A stretch of DNA of 32,900 nucleotides from Purshia tridentata (Eukaryota > Streptophyta > Magnoliopsida > Rosales > Rosaceae), in assembly GCA_003254885.1 (NCBI GenBank), contig QANT01000639.1, positions 1-32,900 on the forward strand, given 5' to 3'. Position 1 is the first letter of the stretch. Each line of letters opens with the position of its first letter. Made by a program: the position numbers and the translations under genes. The notes under the pieces were generated by a model, which was not told the origin of the DNA, ran no database searches, and was given only the letters and a program-made list of their open reading frames with translations. Positions 1 to 9,020 of this stretch are shown in pieces.

Positions 1-578
1 AAAAAAGAAGATATAATAATGTTTAAGAATTGAAGACTCGATAAAATCTATGGAAAAATTAAGATAAACCATAAAGCTTAATTTATATAATCAAAGTAAA
101 ATTGATCGAATTTGGCCAAAAAAAAAAAATTTGATAGAAAAACCCATAAATAATATTGATGACTATTGTGTAGGGCTTTACTAGGAGTTTTCAGAATGGC
201 AATTAAGCCATTTGCAGTACTACCATCAGGTTTGGCATTGCAAAGCTTTAGGTTTTTTTGAAAAATATTTAATTTATTTTGTTTTTCAAGTTTACCCCTT
301 TTAGTAATTTTATAAGATAATCAACTTTAATTTAAAAAAATTTGAAAAAAAGGTGAGAAAATAGGACGGTGGTGGAAATAACACCACTTTTGAATGAACA
401 CTTACAGACCTAGTACAACAACTTTTAAAAGAAAAAATTAAAATATGTGTCGATCAATAACTCAAAAAATACTTAGTTATATTTGACAAACTCACAAAGT
501 CCTTTTAGGCACCAAATTAATTGACTATTATTTACACATAAATAAAAAAAAGATAATTAATGGTAGAAGTTTAATTAC

Positions 579-1464
579 CATCACAAGATTGGAGAAGATA
601 GGGATTGCCTTGAAATCCATCCGGGCAGTAACAATAAATGCGGGAGAAATTGTATTCGTAAGTGGCATTTTCAATAAGGCAATAGGGTTTTGGGTCAGAA
701 AAAGAGGCGGAGTAGTTATAAGGGAAGCTTAGAAACGATGCTGTTGATGAATTATTATGAATGATTGACCATTCTAGCACCACGGGAACATTGACCATAC
801 TCTTGATTGCATTAAAGTTTGATGACATAGTATGCTCAAACCAGTATTGGTCAACGAGGAATGCATAGTCGTGGCAATCGGGCAATGGGCCGTTTGGTTC
901 CTCTACTAGGTAAGCAGTAGTGATGTTAGTGAGATATGGAGGAATCGTAGTCTGGCAGCAATTAACACCAATATCGCAGCCTTCATTGTCTGAAGTTGGC
1001 TCCTTTCCGCAGACGGACGTGCACCCACCAATGATACTTTCATTTGAGACGACCAAGGCGAACAAGCCACAACTCACGGCGGTGAATTTGTTGTATTTCT
1101 GAGAGTACACCAAGGGGCTTCCCTTCAAATCTGCGGCTTGTCTTCTTGCTTTTCCATCGCATAAGAAGGTCACGGGGCTGTGGACTTGAAGCGTGCGATT
1201 ATCAATCGAAATGTTCAGCACCTCCAGTTTGGGGCTCCTCAGAAAAGGGTTGGTGTTGTTAGGGCAGTCTACTTGAAACCATTCGTTTAAGTAGCAGTTG
1301 GGTCCGATTCCGAAGGGGTATGGGATTTGAACACTTCCGCAATGCGTTGGGCAATTCGGCCTTGCTATCGGCTGCTGTTCTTCAGATGATACTACTGCTA
1401 TTAACAACACCATCAGAATGAGTATCATCATAGGATGATGACCATTAACAAGTGGCAAGTGCAT
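579..1464 (-). CDS. First exon of a wall-associated-kinase-like receptor (extracellular part)
   Basis: The exon encodes about 295 residues. Residues 1-27 form a hydrophobic signal peptide (MMILILMVLLIAVVSS core). Residues about 38-110 match a galacturonan-binding WAK domain: CPTHCGSVQIPYPFGIGPNC, then WFQVDC. A cysteine-rich WAK-associated region follows and ends in the partial EGF-like CYCPDGFQGNPYL. Several NxS/T glycosylation sites are present. The reading frame stops at 571-573, but a GT donor (GATG|GTAATT) lies at 577-578 in phase 1, where WAK genes normally splice into the EGF/transmembrane/kinase exon, so I end the exon at 579. Known WAK proteins span the plasma membrane, bind pectin outside and carry a Ser/Thr kinase inside. 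No EGF or kinase exon is visible in 1-570, so the intron runs past the window edge or the gene is truncated. The start at 1464 is the only ATG before the signal peptide. Confidence 0.85.
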
Positions 1465-1532
1465 TATATTCTCAACTCAAAATTACAAAGGAGAGACCCA
1501 AGGACATTAACAAGTAGCAAGTGCATTATATT
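1443..1532. repeat. 28-bp direct repeat around the WAK-like start codon
   Basis: The 28-bp segment at 1443-1470 recurs at 1505-1532 with one mismatch (AGTGGCAAG versus AGTAGCAAG), 62 bp apart. Both copies contain the minus-strand ATGCACTTG. Confidence 0.85.
1464..1526 (-). CDS. 20-codon upstream ORF whose stop overlaps the WAK-like start (TAATG)
   Basis: An ATG at 1524-1526 opens a 20-residue frame (MHLLLVNVLGSLLCNFELRI) ending in TAA at 1464-1466. The final A of that stop is the first A of the receptor ATG. The uORF start is a duplicated copy of the receptor start region, so its first residues (MHLLLVN) resemble the receptor's (MHLPLVN). Whether the transcript reaches 1526 is not known. If it does, the arrangement favours termination-reinitiation control. 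No peptide function is implied. Confidence 0.45.
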   Translation of the reverse strand: MHLLLVNVLGSLLCNFELRI

Positions 1533-1691
1533 CCCCACAAAAGGTTAAACATTAAAAAACACAGAAAAGAAATTTCTTCGCACCACATGCTTCTGATAAC
1601 CCTAAAGAATGTACGTGTTTTTCTATGGCCACATAAAATTAAATTATTATTGTTTTTCTAGTGAGAAAAAAATAACGCAGTACTCGATTGC

Positions 1692-1708
1692 TTGACTTGA
1701 TAAGTCAA
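1692..1708. promoter_or_regulatory. Palindromic pair of W-box cores upstream of the WAK-like exon
   Basis: TTGACTT-gat-AAGTCAA is a perfect 7-bp inverted repeat. Each arm contains TTGACT, the W-box core bound by WRKY factors. It lies about 230 bp upstream of the receptor ATG. A diverged copy is at about 3325-3341 (TTGACTTGATGAATCAA). WAK genes are often pathogen-responsive, so a WRKY role is plausible, but this is inference from the motif. Confidence 0.4.
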
Positions 1709-1892
1709 TGCACAGGACTTGAGTCGATCCCGTAGATCCACATGTATACATGCATGCTCAGCCAATTACATAATTCGAAGGGTTCTATACTTCTATTGAT
1801 TCCTTTTTTAAAGTAACAAATATTTTGTTTTTTCATTTTTTATCTCTGCTTGTTTGTTTAATTATTCCAGCAGGTCCAGGAATGAAAGATCA

Positions 1893-2208
1893 TGCATACA
1901 AGACAAAGTAGTTTAGGCGACCATTTTTTGGGTGACAATTGACAAATTTAGGGATACTTTAGACAATGAATTTCTCATTGCATCACTAAAAGAGACTTTA
2001 GGCGATAAATATGGGGTTCGTCTCTTAATTAAAGCACCTTTGGGAAACGAAAATAATTTGTTATCTAAGGTTATGCGCCAAAATGGTCTTAGCGCCATAC
2101 TTTGGGTGACAAATCTCGATGAACTTAGACATTTGTCGCCCAAGGTACTTTTAAGGGTACTTTGGAAGACGAATCTGCACCCAAGTCCCAGTGCATTTTT
2201 TGTTTGCA
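1893..2208. mobile_element. Decayed CACTA-type element fragment
   Basis: The segment carries repeated GGGTGACAA / TTGTCGCCCAA motifs (1912, 1930, 2000, 2103, 2133), the same subterminal repeat vocabulary as the intact element at 12259-12943. Its ends are degenerate versions of CACTACAAGAAAA. Open frames of about 97 residues on both strands follow from these repeats and are not genes. Confidence 0.5.
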
Positions 2209-2239
2209 ATTTTATATATGTATAAGTATATGATAAAGA

Positions 2240-2800
2240 TCAACCCTGCAAAAAATTATCCTAATTGGAGATGTAGAAGTTAGGTAATGGTAATCAAACT
2301 TATGAAAGATTGTGGCTTTTCTAATGAAAATCAAGGGGTAGATGAATTTCGATTTAGCCAATCTTTTTTAGGGTGAGCTTTGAGTATGAACATAAAAAAT
2401 GAAGGGCTCAAATCATCTAAATAATATTGTGATCTTCACAATTATTGAAACAACAAAATTTCAATGAAAAAGTTAATAGAATTATACTCTTAAAGTATAT
2501 TTATATGTAAAGGCTCACATCTTCATCGTGTTTCCAATGATTCGAACAGTTCATTTTTTAGATCCTCATTAAAAGATCATCACTACAAAAAATTAGGTCA
2601 TTCTAAGATATAGAAGTTGGGTAAGGGTGGTGGAACGTATGAACGATCTTGATTTTATAATGATAATCCAACAGGTAAATGAATTTTGATTTAGCAGATT
2701 TTTGTAGGGGTGATCTTTGAGTATAAACATAGAAAATGAACAGCTCTGATCATTGAAATCACATTGTGGTCCTCACAATCATAAAGGAGAAATTCAAAAG
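2240..2800. repeat. Two tandem-like relatives of the CACTA interior
   Basis: Positions 2275-2480 and 2590-2790 resemble each other: GATGTAGAAGTTAGG versus GATATAGAAGTTGGG, then TGAATTT.GATTTAGC, GTGA.CTTTGAGTAT and TCACAATCAT-like ends. A third relative is at about 8660-8760, and similar text (GATCTTTAAGTGGGAAAT) lies inside the intact CACTA element near 12467. The second copy begins with CACTACAAAAAATTAGG, a CACTA-like end. Confidence 0.5.
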
Positions 2801-3468
2801 TAAGACTTCCCACAAAATGTTAAACATTAAAAAGAACACAAGAAAGAAATTTCTTCGCATCAACATGTTTCTGATGAAGAGAAAGAATGTATGTGTTTTT
2901 CTATGGCCACATAAAATAAAATTATAATTATTTTTCTAGTGAGAGAAAAAATAACGCAGTACGTTAGTACGTCAATGCACAGTACTTGAATTTTGTTCAA
3001 ACTATGTATGAGTGATCCAAATTTGGATGCCAAAATCACCAAGTCAATATCTCGTCCAGATTTCTTTCTGGTAACACAACTCATCCAAATTTTTGTCATA
3101 CAAATAATAAATGAAAAGTTGTGCAATTGGGCTTTCCTAATTGATAGTATTGCTGCTAACTATCATCGAATGATCGATCATCAATATCATCATATGATCA
3201 TGAAGCAGCAATTGAATCTTCTCTCTGATTCTTAATTAATGAATTGTTTACAAAGAAGTATATGACACGACACAAAAAGTAAATGATAAAGTAATGCACA
3301 GTATTACTCGACTGCATGACAGCCTTGACTTGATGAATCAATGCAATTGAGTTATAGTGAAGGTCAAGATATATACACTAAATGCGTACTCAATCAATTA
3401 TTATAGCGCCTTAGCTGGAACTTTTCTTCTGTAATTTGTGTGGAAATTCTGTATATAGTAGCCATCAT

Positions 3469-3664
3469 ACTTGACATATGAAAGTAGTCTAATAAATAGA
3501 TCGGTTATATGATATTTTAAATATGTGGATCATTTATACATATATATAGTCCGTAAACTTGACATATGAAAGTAGTCTAATAAATAGATCGATTATATGA
3601 TATTTTAAAAAGTAAATCTCACATCATATATATGTGGATCATTTATACATATATATAGTCCGTA
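3469..3664. repeat. Tandem duplication of about 88-108 bp
   Basis: ACTTGACATATGAAAGTAG starts at 3469 and again at 3557. The copies run to the shared end TATATATAGTCCGTA. Copy 2 carries about 20 extra bases (AAGTAAATCTCACATCATAT region). Just downstream (3680-3790) TCCTATATG(T/C)(T/C)AAT occurs three times, the last inverted, giving a possible foldback. No gene is visible in 3420-3999. Confidence 0.8.
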
Positions 3665-4105
3665 TAAAATTTTATACAAGAAATCCTATATGTTAATTTT
3701 GTATAAAAAAATCAATCCTATATGCCAATCTCATAGTTAACAATTCGATCTATATGCATATGTAATATTGACATATAGGATTGCCCGCAAACGCGAACTT
3801 TTCTAGTCAACCAACCTAGTAATATTGTTATACCAAATTAAATTAAGCTTAAATATTAATAGAGTGGCCATTAATTTATAAGTTGTGGAAACAGAGATTT
3901 ATGAAAATTATAATAATGTCTTTAATATAATGAGATCTTCAATATGAGTACAATATTAGTATATTTACATATTAATTATTTGAAGGCATTAGAAGTATAG
4001 TAACTTTTTATAAACCCCCTAAACACCAAAAAACTTTTCTAAGCCCCCACCCATTTAGAAACTCTTCCAAAACCCCCTAAAACTTATAATACCTTGTTTA
4101 CCCCT

Positions 4106-4238
4106 CTGACACAGGCTGACGCGGACTGACGCAGGCTGATGCGGACTGACGCAGGCTGACGCGGACTGACGCAGGCTGACGCGGACTGACACAGGCACTG
4201 ACATAGACTGACGTAGGCGCTGACGCAGACTGACGCGG
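4106..4238. repeat. 20-bp minisatellite (CTGACGCAGGCTGACGCGGA)
   Basis: About four and a half units of CTGACGCAGGCTGACGCGGA occur, each made of two 10-bp half units, then decay into variant CTGACGCAGA units. The minus-strand open frames across it encode only Ser/Ala/Cys/Val-rich repeats and are not credible genes. Confidence 0.9.
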
Positions 4239-4255
4239 GTACAATGTAACTGTGT

Positions 4256-4308
4256 AACTGTATTTTTGAAATACAGTGTAACTGTATTTGCATTTCAAAA
4301 ATACAGTT
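4256..4308. repeat. Near-perfect inverted repeat inside the Mutator-like element
   Basis: The left arm 4256-4276 begins AACTGTATTTTTGAAAT. The right arm 4282-4308 ends ATTTCAAAAATACAGTT. The spacer is only about 5 bases, so the segment could form a strong hairpin. Confidence 0.7.
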
Positions 4309-4794
4309 ATACTGAAACTGAATTTTAAAAAACAGTTGCACTGAAACAGACAATGGAGCACGCGTTGGCGACAACGTGCGAGAAGGGAGAAACAAGCTGA
4401 GAGAGAGAGAGAAAGAGAGAGAGAGAGATAGAGAGTGCGAATCAGAAACCTAATTTAATACAAAACAATAAAGTTTACTAAAAACTGAATTCAATTTCAC
4501 AAAAAATAGTTTCATTAAAAACAGTTACACTAAAAATTGAATTCAGTTTCACAGTTTCAGTGAAATTAAATTCAGTTTCACTAAATGCATTGAAACTGAA
4601 ATAAAAAAACAAATATAAACACATTCAATTTCACTAACACAGCAAACCATTAAACAATAGAAGAAAGCCACAGCACTGTGCATACAATTTAAGCATGATT
4701 GCCAACATTTTACCAAATTATAGCTCATATATTAAAAGAAAACAAACTGTAATTAAAATAAAAAAACAAACAACACAGAGCAAGAAACGCTATG

Positions 4795-5170
4795 CATCCA
4801 GATCCGATGCGGTAGCTGCAATGGTCGTCCTCGCCGTCGTGGAGGATTCGTCGAACTGGAAGTAGCTAAATCGGATCGGATCAAATACTTGTTGCGAATC
4901 CTTATTGCACTGAGTCAGATTTGGAGGAGAGAGAGCTCTCCTTGTTGCACTGAGTCAGAGCTCCGCCAGTTTTTATCGTCGTCATCTCCGTCGTCTTCGA
5001 TCTTCGTCTTAACGACTGAGAGCAGAACCAACACCGATGCAATCATCTCCGATCTGCAACACCGACTCTGGCTAGGACCTGCGGGAGAGCCACTGCGATA
5101 GGCTCTCTCAATCTACTTCAAGCTATTTGAAAACCAAAGCTCGACTTTGGCTTCTCCTCCATTGATGAGT
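4795..5170. other. GC-richer segment, possibly captured host sequence
   Basis: This segment has exon-like composition (TCGTCGTCATCTCCGTCGTC-type text) between AT-rich arms. CTTGTTGCACTGAGTCAG and its near-copy CCTTATTGCACTGAGTCAG lie 33 bp apart (4901-4958). Short open frames exist on both strands but none is recognisable. Capture of a host 5' UTR or exon, as in Pack-MULEs, is an inference from composition alone. Confidence 0.3.
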
Positions 5171-5489
5171 TTCTTGGCTTTGCCAACATGCATGAGAGAG
5201 TGTGTGAGTGAGAGAGAGATGAAAAAGCTTATCTAACTAGTATTAGATATAGGAATGGGTATACTCGGAATATTACAAAAAAAGGAGTCAAATACAGTTG
5301 GGTTAGGTTGACTAGGGGGTTTTGATAAATATTAAGTGTAAAATTGGGGGTTTTGGGAGAGTTTGATTTTAGGTGGAGGTGAAGAGATAATCTATCTCTA
5401 ATTAGGGGGTTAGTAAACATTTACATTTAGAAGTATACTTCTTATTTTTTTTCAAATGCACTATAAATTTGATAAAAACATTGCACATA

Positions 5490-5790
5490 AAGGAAACAAC
5501 ATTAGCTTTCATGACCTCCAAGTATTTTAGATCTTATTGTTCCTCTTCAATCTTCTTTTCTCTAGCTAGTCGCCAAGCATCAAGCACCTCTGTCCTTCTG
5601 TAGAATTTCTCCATGTGATATGCATGTTTTCCACGTGGAGATTATCTTGCTTGGCCTCTTTTTAAGCATTTCTTCCATGTAGTCTAGGAGACCCCCAGAT
5701 AATGGTTGAAATTCTGGAGTGTCCTAATTTACATATTCAACCTCGGTGTCCTCATTTGGTGTGTCGTCAATTGAAAAACCCTACTTCACA
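5490..5790 (-). pseudogene. Decayed coding fragment of unidentified host protein
   Basis: Reading the minus strand from about 5780 gives protein-like text: FSIDDTPNEDTEVEYV, a stop, DTPEFQPLSGGLLDYMEEML, KKRPSK. After a frameshift near 5622 it continues MEKFYRRTEVLDAWRLAREK, KIEEEQ, a stop, then DLKYLEVMKANVVSF. The acidic-then-helical charged composition and continuity across the lesions suggest a former exon. I do not recognise the family. It lies just outside the Mutator-like element's right target duplication. Confidence 0.45.
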
Positions 5791-6075
5791 GTGTCTTATA
5801 ATAATGGCCATACATCCATTTAAAAACTTTATTGCAATTTAAAGATTTGCACCGAGCATTTTCCCTATCCACTTATACAAATGAAAACAAAAAAATTAAT
5901 AAAGTCAACAAACATATAGACCCCTTCTAATGTGAGATTTACATTTATGCTTAATTGTGGGATGGGTCGGATGAGTCTACTATATGTAGTTTTTAAACAA
6001 TTCCAACTGTCTATTTTTTGGGCATCTTTTCATAGATCATTCTTAAAAAAAATTGCCCAATCGGAAACTATTTAC

Positions 6076-6155
6076 TTATCTAACTTTGATCAAACAAATA
6101 GACAGTTTCACAACAGATATTTGGTTCATCTATTTGTTTGATCATTGTTAGATAG
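6076..6155. repeat. Foldback repeat abutting the copia 1 left LTR
   Basis: TATCTAAC..TGATCAAACAAATAG (left arm ending 6101) is inverted as CTATTTGTTTGATCA..GTTAGATA (right arm starting 6130), with a perfect 14-bp core and a 28-base loop. The right arm ends exactly where the LTR begins (6156). A smaller inverted pair TTGGGCA/TGCCCAA lies upstream (about 6018-6056). Confidence 0.75.
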
Positions 6156-6307
6156 TGTTGGCATGAGTTATTTAATTAATTGTTTAATTAAGTGTAATTA
6201 GTTTCCTATGTCTATTAGGATTGTATCTCCTAGAGTGTCTAGGGTTTGTATCTCTTAAAGTTGGAGAAGAATATACAGAAAACTATTTCACTATTTTATA
6301 TTTATCA
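6156..6307 (+). repeat. Left LTR of copia 1
   Basis: It begins TGTTGGCATGAG and ends TTTATCA. It is nearly identical to the right LTR except for a 12-bp deletion (after TTTGTATC) that removes the ACTATATATACC TATA-box sequence present in the right copy. Confidence 0.9.
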
Positions 6308-6320
6308 TGGTATCAGAGCT
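6308..6320 (+). other. Primer-binding site of copia 1
   Basis: TGGTATCAGAGCT directly follows the LTR. This is the standard complement to the 3' end of initiator Met-tRNA used by plant copia elements. Confidence 0.85.
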
Positions 6321-6550
6321 AAATTGATCAAAAACCCTAGAATTGATTTTTTGCTCAAACTACATTGTCTCTAAATTGCTCCTCAATTGCCAACCTCTGC
6401 TCATGCTCTAATTCTTAACTTGTTCAACTATTACTAAGATCTGTGTTTGTGCCCTACTGCAAGAAAATTTTGCTGCTGTAATTTGATCCTGATTGGAGAG
6501 AGAGAGAGAGAGAGAGAAAAAAAAAAAAAANAAAAAAAAAAAAAAAAACC

Positions 6551-6700
6551 TACAATGCTGTGAACTATAATTGCTGCAATACCCGTGAACAATGATCGCT
6601 ACAGTGCCTGAACAGTGTTTCGCTACTGTGTATGAACAGTAATTTGCTACAATACTTCGTGAATAGTGTTTTGATACAGTACCGTGAACAGTGCTTCAAT
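6551..6700 (+). repeat. Six-copy degenerate 24-26-bp repeat in the copia 1 leader
   Basis: Units follow the consensus TACAGTACCGTGAACAGTG plus TTTGC. They start near 6551, 6575, 6600, 6624, 6648 and 6674. The array sits between a GA/poly-A tract containing an N (6531) and the protease coding region, where gag would normally be. Confidence 0.75.
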
Positions 6701-6755
6701 CTCTGGTATTCCTGCTCCATTTTTATTGTCCTATTCCTACAAAATACAAGTACCC

Positions 6756-8650
6756 ATGGCTAGTAATAAATCTGTTATTGCACTTGCACATGAGATCGAG
6801 CCAGGTAAATTTAGCTATGCTTTATGTACTTTTGCTTCTGCTTGTGATAATGCATGGGTGGTTGATACTGGAGCGACTAATCATATGACTAATAACCCTA
6901 GGAAGTTTACTAACTTAACTCAAAATTGCTCTAAGTACATTGTTAGAATTGCTAATGGTCAAATTGCCCCTGTTACTGGCGTTGGCACAATCCACCTTAA
7001 TTCCCAAATCACTTTGTCCAATGTTCTCTTGGTTCCCTTTTTGGATAATGATTTATTATCTGTGTCTAAACTTATGATTACCTATTCTTGTCATTTTTTT
7101 CCCAATTATTGTTATTTTCAGAACCTTCATACTCAGGAGGAAATGAGACATGGTTTTAGGAGAGGGGATTTGTGGTACTTTCATGACTCAGACTCTGCCA
7201 TTGTTACTAATCAAGTGCGTGCACATGAGTTAGTGAATGAGAGCATGATTTGGTTGTGGCATCGATGGTTAGGGCATCCGTCCTTCGGCTATTTACAGTA
7301 TATTTTACCTTCTTTATTTATGTCTTGCAATAAGGATTTCAAGTGTTCTACTTGTGAGACTTGTGTTTTGGCAAAGAGCCACCGTACTGTTTTCCCTTTA
7401 AGTGATCATAAAGAGTTGTTATCATTTTATCTGATTCATTCTGATGTGTGGGGTCCATCTCAAACCTCTACTTCTAGTGGCATGCGATGGTTTGTCACCT
7501 TCATTGATGATTGTACTTGTATAACCTTGGTTTATTTGCTTAAGCATAAAAGTGATGTGTATGGTGTTGTTCAGCAATTTTGTACTATGATTCGAACCCA
7601 GTTTAATACAACCATCAAGGTGCTCCATTCTGACAATGGCCGTGAATATGCTAACAACAATCTGGCCAGCTTTTTCCAAGCTCACGGTATCATTCATCAA
7701 ACATTGTGTTCCTATACGCCTCAACAAAATGGTGTTGCCTAACACCGTAATCGTCACCTTTTGGAGGTTACTCGTGCTTTCTTGTTAGATAAAAATGTTC
7801 CTAAATATCTATGGGGTGATGCTTTGCTATCTACTATGTATGTAATCAACCAGGTTCCTTCTACTATTCTTGGGTTTCAGACGCCTCTCCAAGTTCTTAC
7901 TAAGAAGGTGCAAGATATGCCTTCTGTTTCAAACCTGCCTCCTAACGTTTTTGGCTGTGTCACTTATGTGCATATTCACTCTCACCAGCTCAGCAAACTG
8001 GATGCATGTGCGCTCAAATGTGTGTTTGTGGGCTATGCACCCACTCAAAAGGGCTATCAGTGTTATCATCCTCCTACTCGAAAGATGTATGTCATCATGG
8101 ATGTTACTTTTCATGAAGACTTGGCCTATTTCTCTGTAGATGGCTCTCCTCTTCAAGGGGAGAATGATGGTGTTGAAGAGGGTCACCATATGTGGCTAAG
8201 TAGTTCTGGAGTGCTTGACCGGTTGGAGGATTCTCACCGACCGATCGTAGATGACCCAAGAGCAACAGTGACTATGGACAGTGTGGCCAACTGGTCAAAG
8301 GATTCTCACTGATTGGTCATAGATGACCAAAACGAAACAGTGATCAACGGAGGCGTGCCCGACTGGTCAGGAGAACCTCACAAATCGATCGAAGATGGTC
8401 TGACTGAAATCTCTACTCAAACTAACTCCCCTCTCTCTCCACTATTCGTCCAATCTACTCCTGAGGCTCCGAATGAGGTAATCCCTGAAATTAGTGATGT
8501 TTTGTCTAACCCCTTGTTTTATATCACATGCATGAGCCTAACCAACCAACATATGCTTTGCCCGCTCACCCAAACCGTGGTAAACCAAAGAAACAATATG
8601 AAGCTGACCTAAATGCTAAAGCCAAATATCCCACTAGTAACCATGTGTCA
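6756..8650 (+). pseudogene. Copia 1 protease-integrase remnant
   Basis: The frame opens at ATG 6756. Protease is marked by WVVDTGATNHM (catalytic Asp-Thr-Gly intact). The pre-integrase segment LWHRWLGHPSFGYLQYI and zinc-binding CSTCETC follow. The integrase core shows HSDVWGP and SDNGREY, then QQNGVA followed by TAA at 7740-7742 exactly where the third catalytic residue, Glu, belongs (35 residues after the second Asp). The frame resumes as HLLEVTRAFLLDKNVP through the integrase C-terminal part, has a TGA at 8310-8312, and shifts near 8525 into PNRGKPKKQYEADLNAKAKY before breaking off at 8650. Most of gag is missing upstream. It cannot make active integrase. Confidence 0.9.
8217..8400 (+). repeat. 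72-bp in-frame tandem repeat in the integrase-RT linker
   Basis: Units start at 8217, 8289 and 8361 (2.5 copies) and encode a 24-residue repeat (DRLEDSHRPIVDD / NWSKDSH-stop-LVIDD / DWSGEPHKSIEDG). The in-frame stop of copy 2 is TGA where copy 1 has CGA. Confidence 0.85.
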
Positions 8651-9019
8651 AAGGCAAATGATTTCCAATTTGACTAATTTTTTGTAAAAATGATCTTTGA
8701 ATAAAGGCCTAAAGATACGAATGTTCGAATCATTGAAATATTATATGAAGTATGCCCACGAGGAATCTCACAAATAAAATTAAATATAGGATTCCACCCT
8801 TGAAGGGACCTATACAAACATAATTGGATTTAATTAATTCACTACAAAAAAAAAAAAGGCTTTTTTGCAAATCACCCACCTGAACTATACCTCAATTTGC
8901 AAGTCACCACCTAAACTAAACATTGAATCAATCCACCACCTGAATTAAAAAAATTTACAATGTGATGCCTCCATCCAATTTTGTCAATTTTTCCATAAAA
9001 ATTAAGGGCACTTTAGTCT
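8651..9019. other. Foreign segment replacing the front of the copia 1 RT
   Basis: Copia text stops after KYPTSNHVS (about 8650) and resumes at 9021 with YDVKNAFLHGEL. Roughly 450 bp of expected RT sequence are absent. The intervening part contains a relative of the CACTA interior (about 8660-8770) and a MITE-like stretch starting CACTACAAAAAA (8852) with the repeated phrase CACC(A)CCTGAAct. It ends at N (9020), so a collapsed assembly gap is likely. Confidence 0.6.
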
Positions 9020-9020
9020 N

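Larger units (their letters stand above)
1482..3420. repeat. Three diverged copies of the WAK-like upstream segment
   Basis: Positions about 1482-1720 recur at about 2780-2992. They share GTTAAACATTAAAAA, AAATTTCTTCGCA, the stretch TTTTTCTATGGCCACATAAA and AATAACGCAGTA. Positions about 1675-1790 recur at about 3295-3410 (CTTGACTTGAT, then a CAATTA block). The middle block is separated from the others by decayed transposon sequence. This looks like segmental duplication of a 5' flank. No second receptor exon accompanies the extra copies. Confidence 0.7.
4000..5426. mobile_element. Non-autonomous Mutator-like element, possible captured gene fragment
   Basis: The element is bounded by an 11-bp direct repeat TTAGAAGTATA (3989-3999 and 5427-5437), the target-duplication size of Mutator-like elements. 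Its ends are imperfect inverted repeats: GTAACTTTTTATAAACCCCC on the left and GTAAATGTTTACTAACCCCC as the reverse complement of the right. Similarity continues for about 85 bp with two further C-rich blocks (TTCCAAAACCCCCTAAAA versus CTCCCAAAACCCCCAATT). The interior has no transposase. It holds a 20-bp minisatellite, a GA-rich tract, a palindromic AACTGTATTTTT block and a relatively GC-rich segment (4795-5170) unlike the AT-rich flanks. Confidence 0.7.

Noticed and set aside
1913..2225. Opposed 97-98-residue ORFs on both strands
   Set aside because: They lie in decayed CACTA subterminal repeats, which are open in several frames.
4084..4395. Overlapping minus-strand ORFs of 87-103 residues rich in Ser/Ala/Val/Cys
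   Set aside because: They are translations of the 20-bp minisatellite and neighbouring palindrome in more than one frame.
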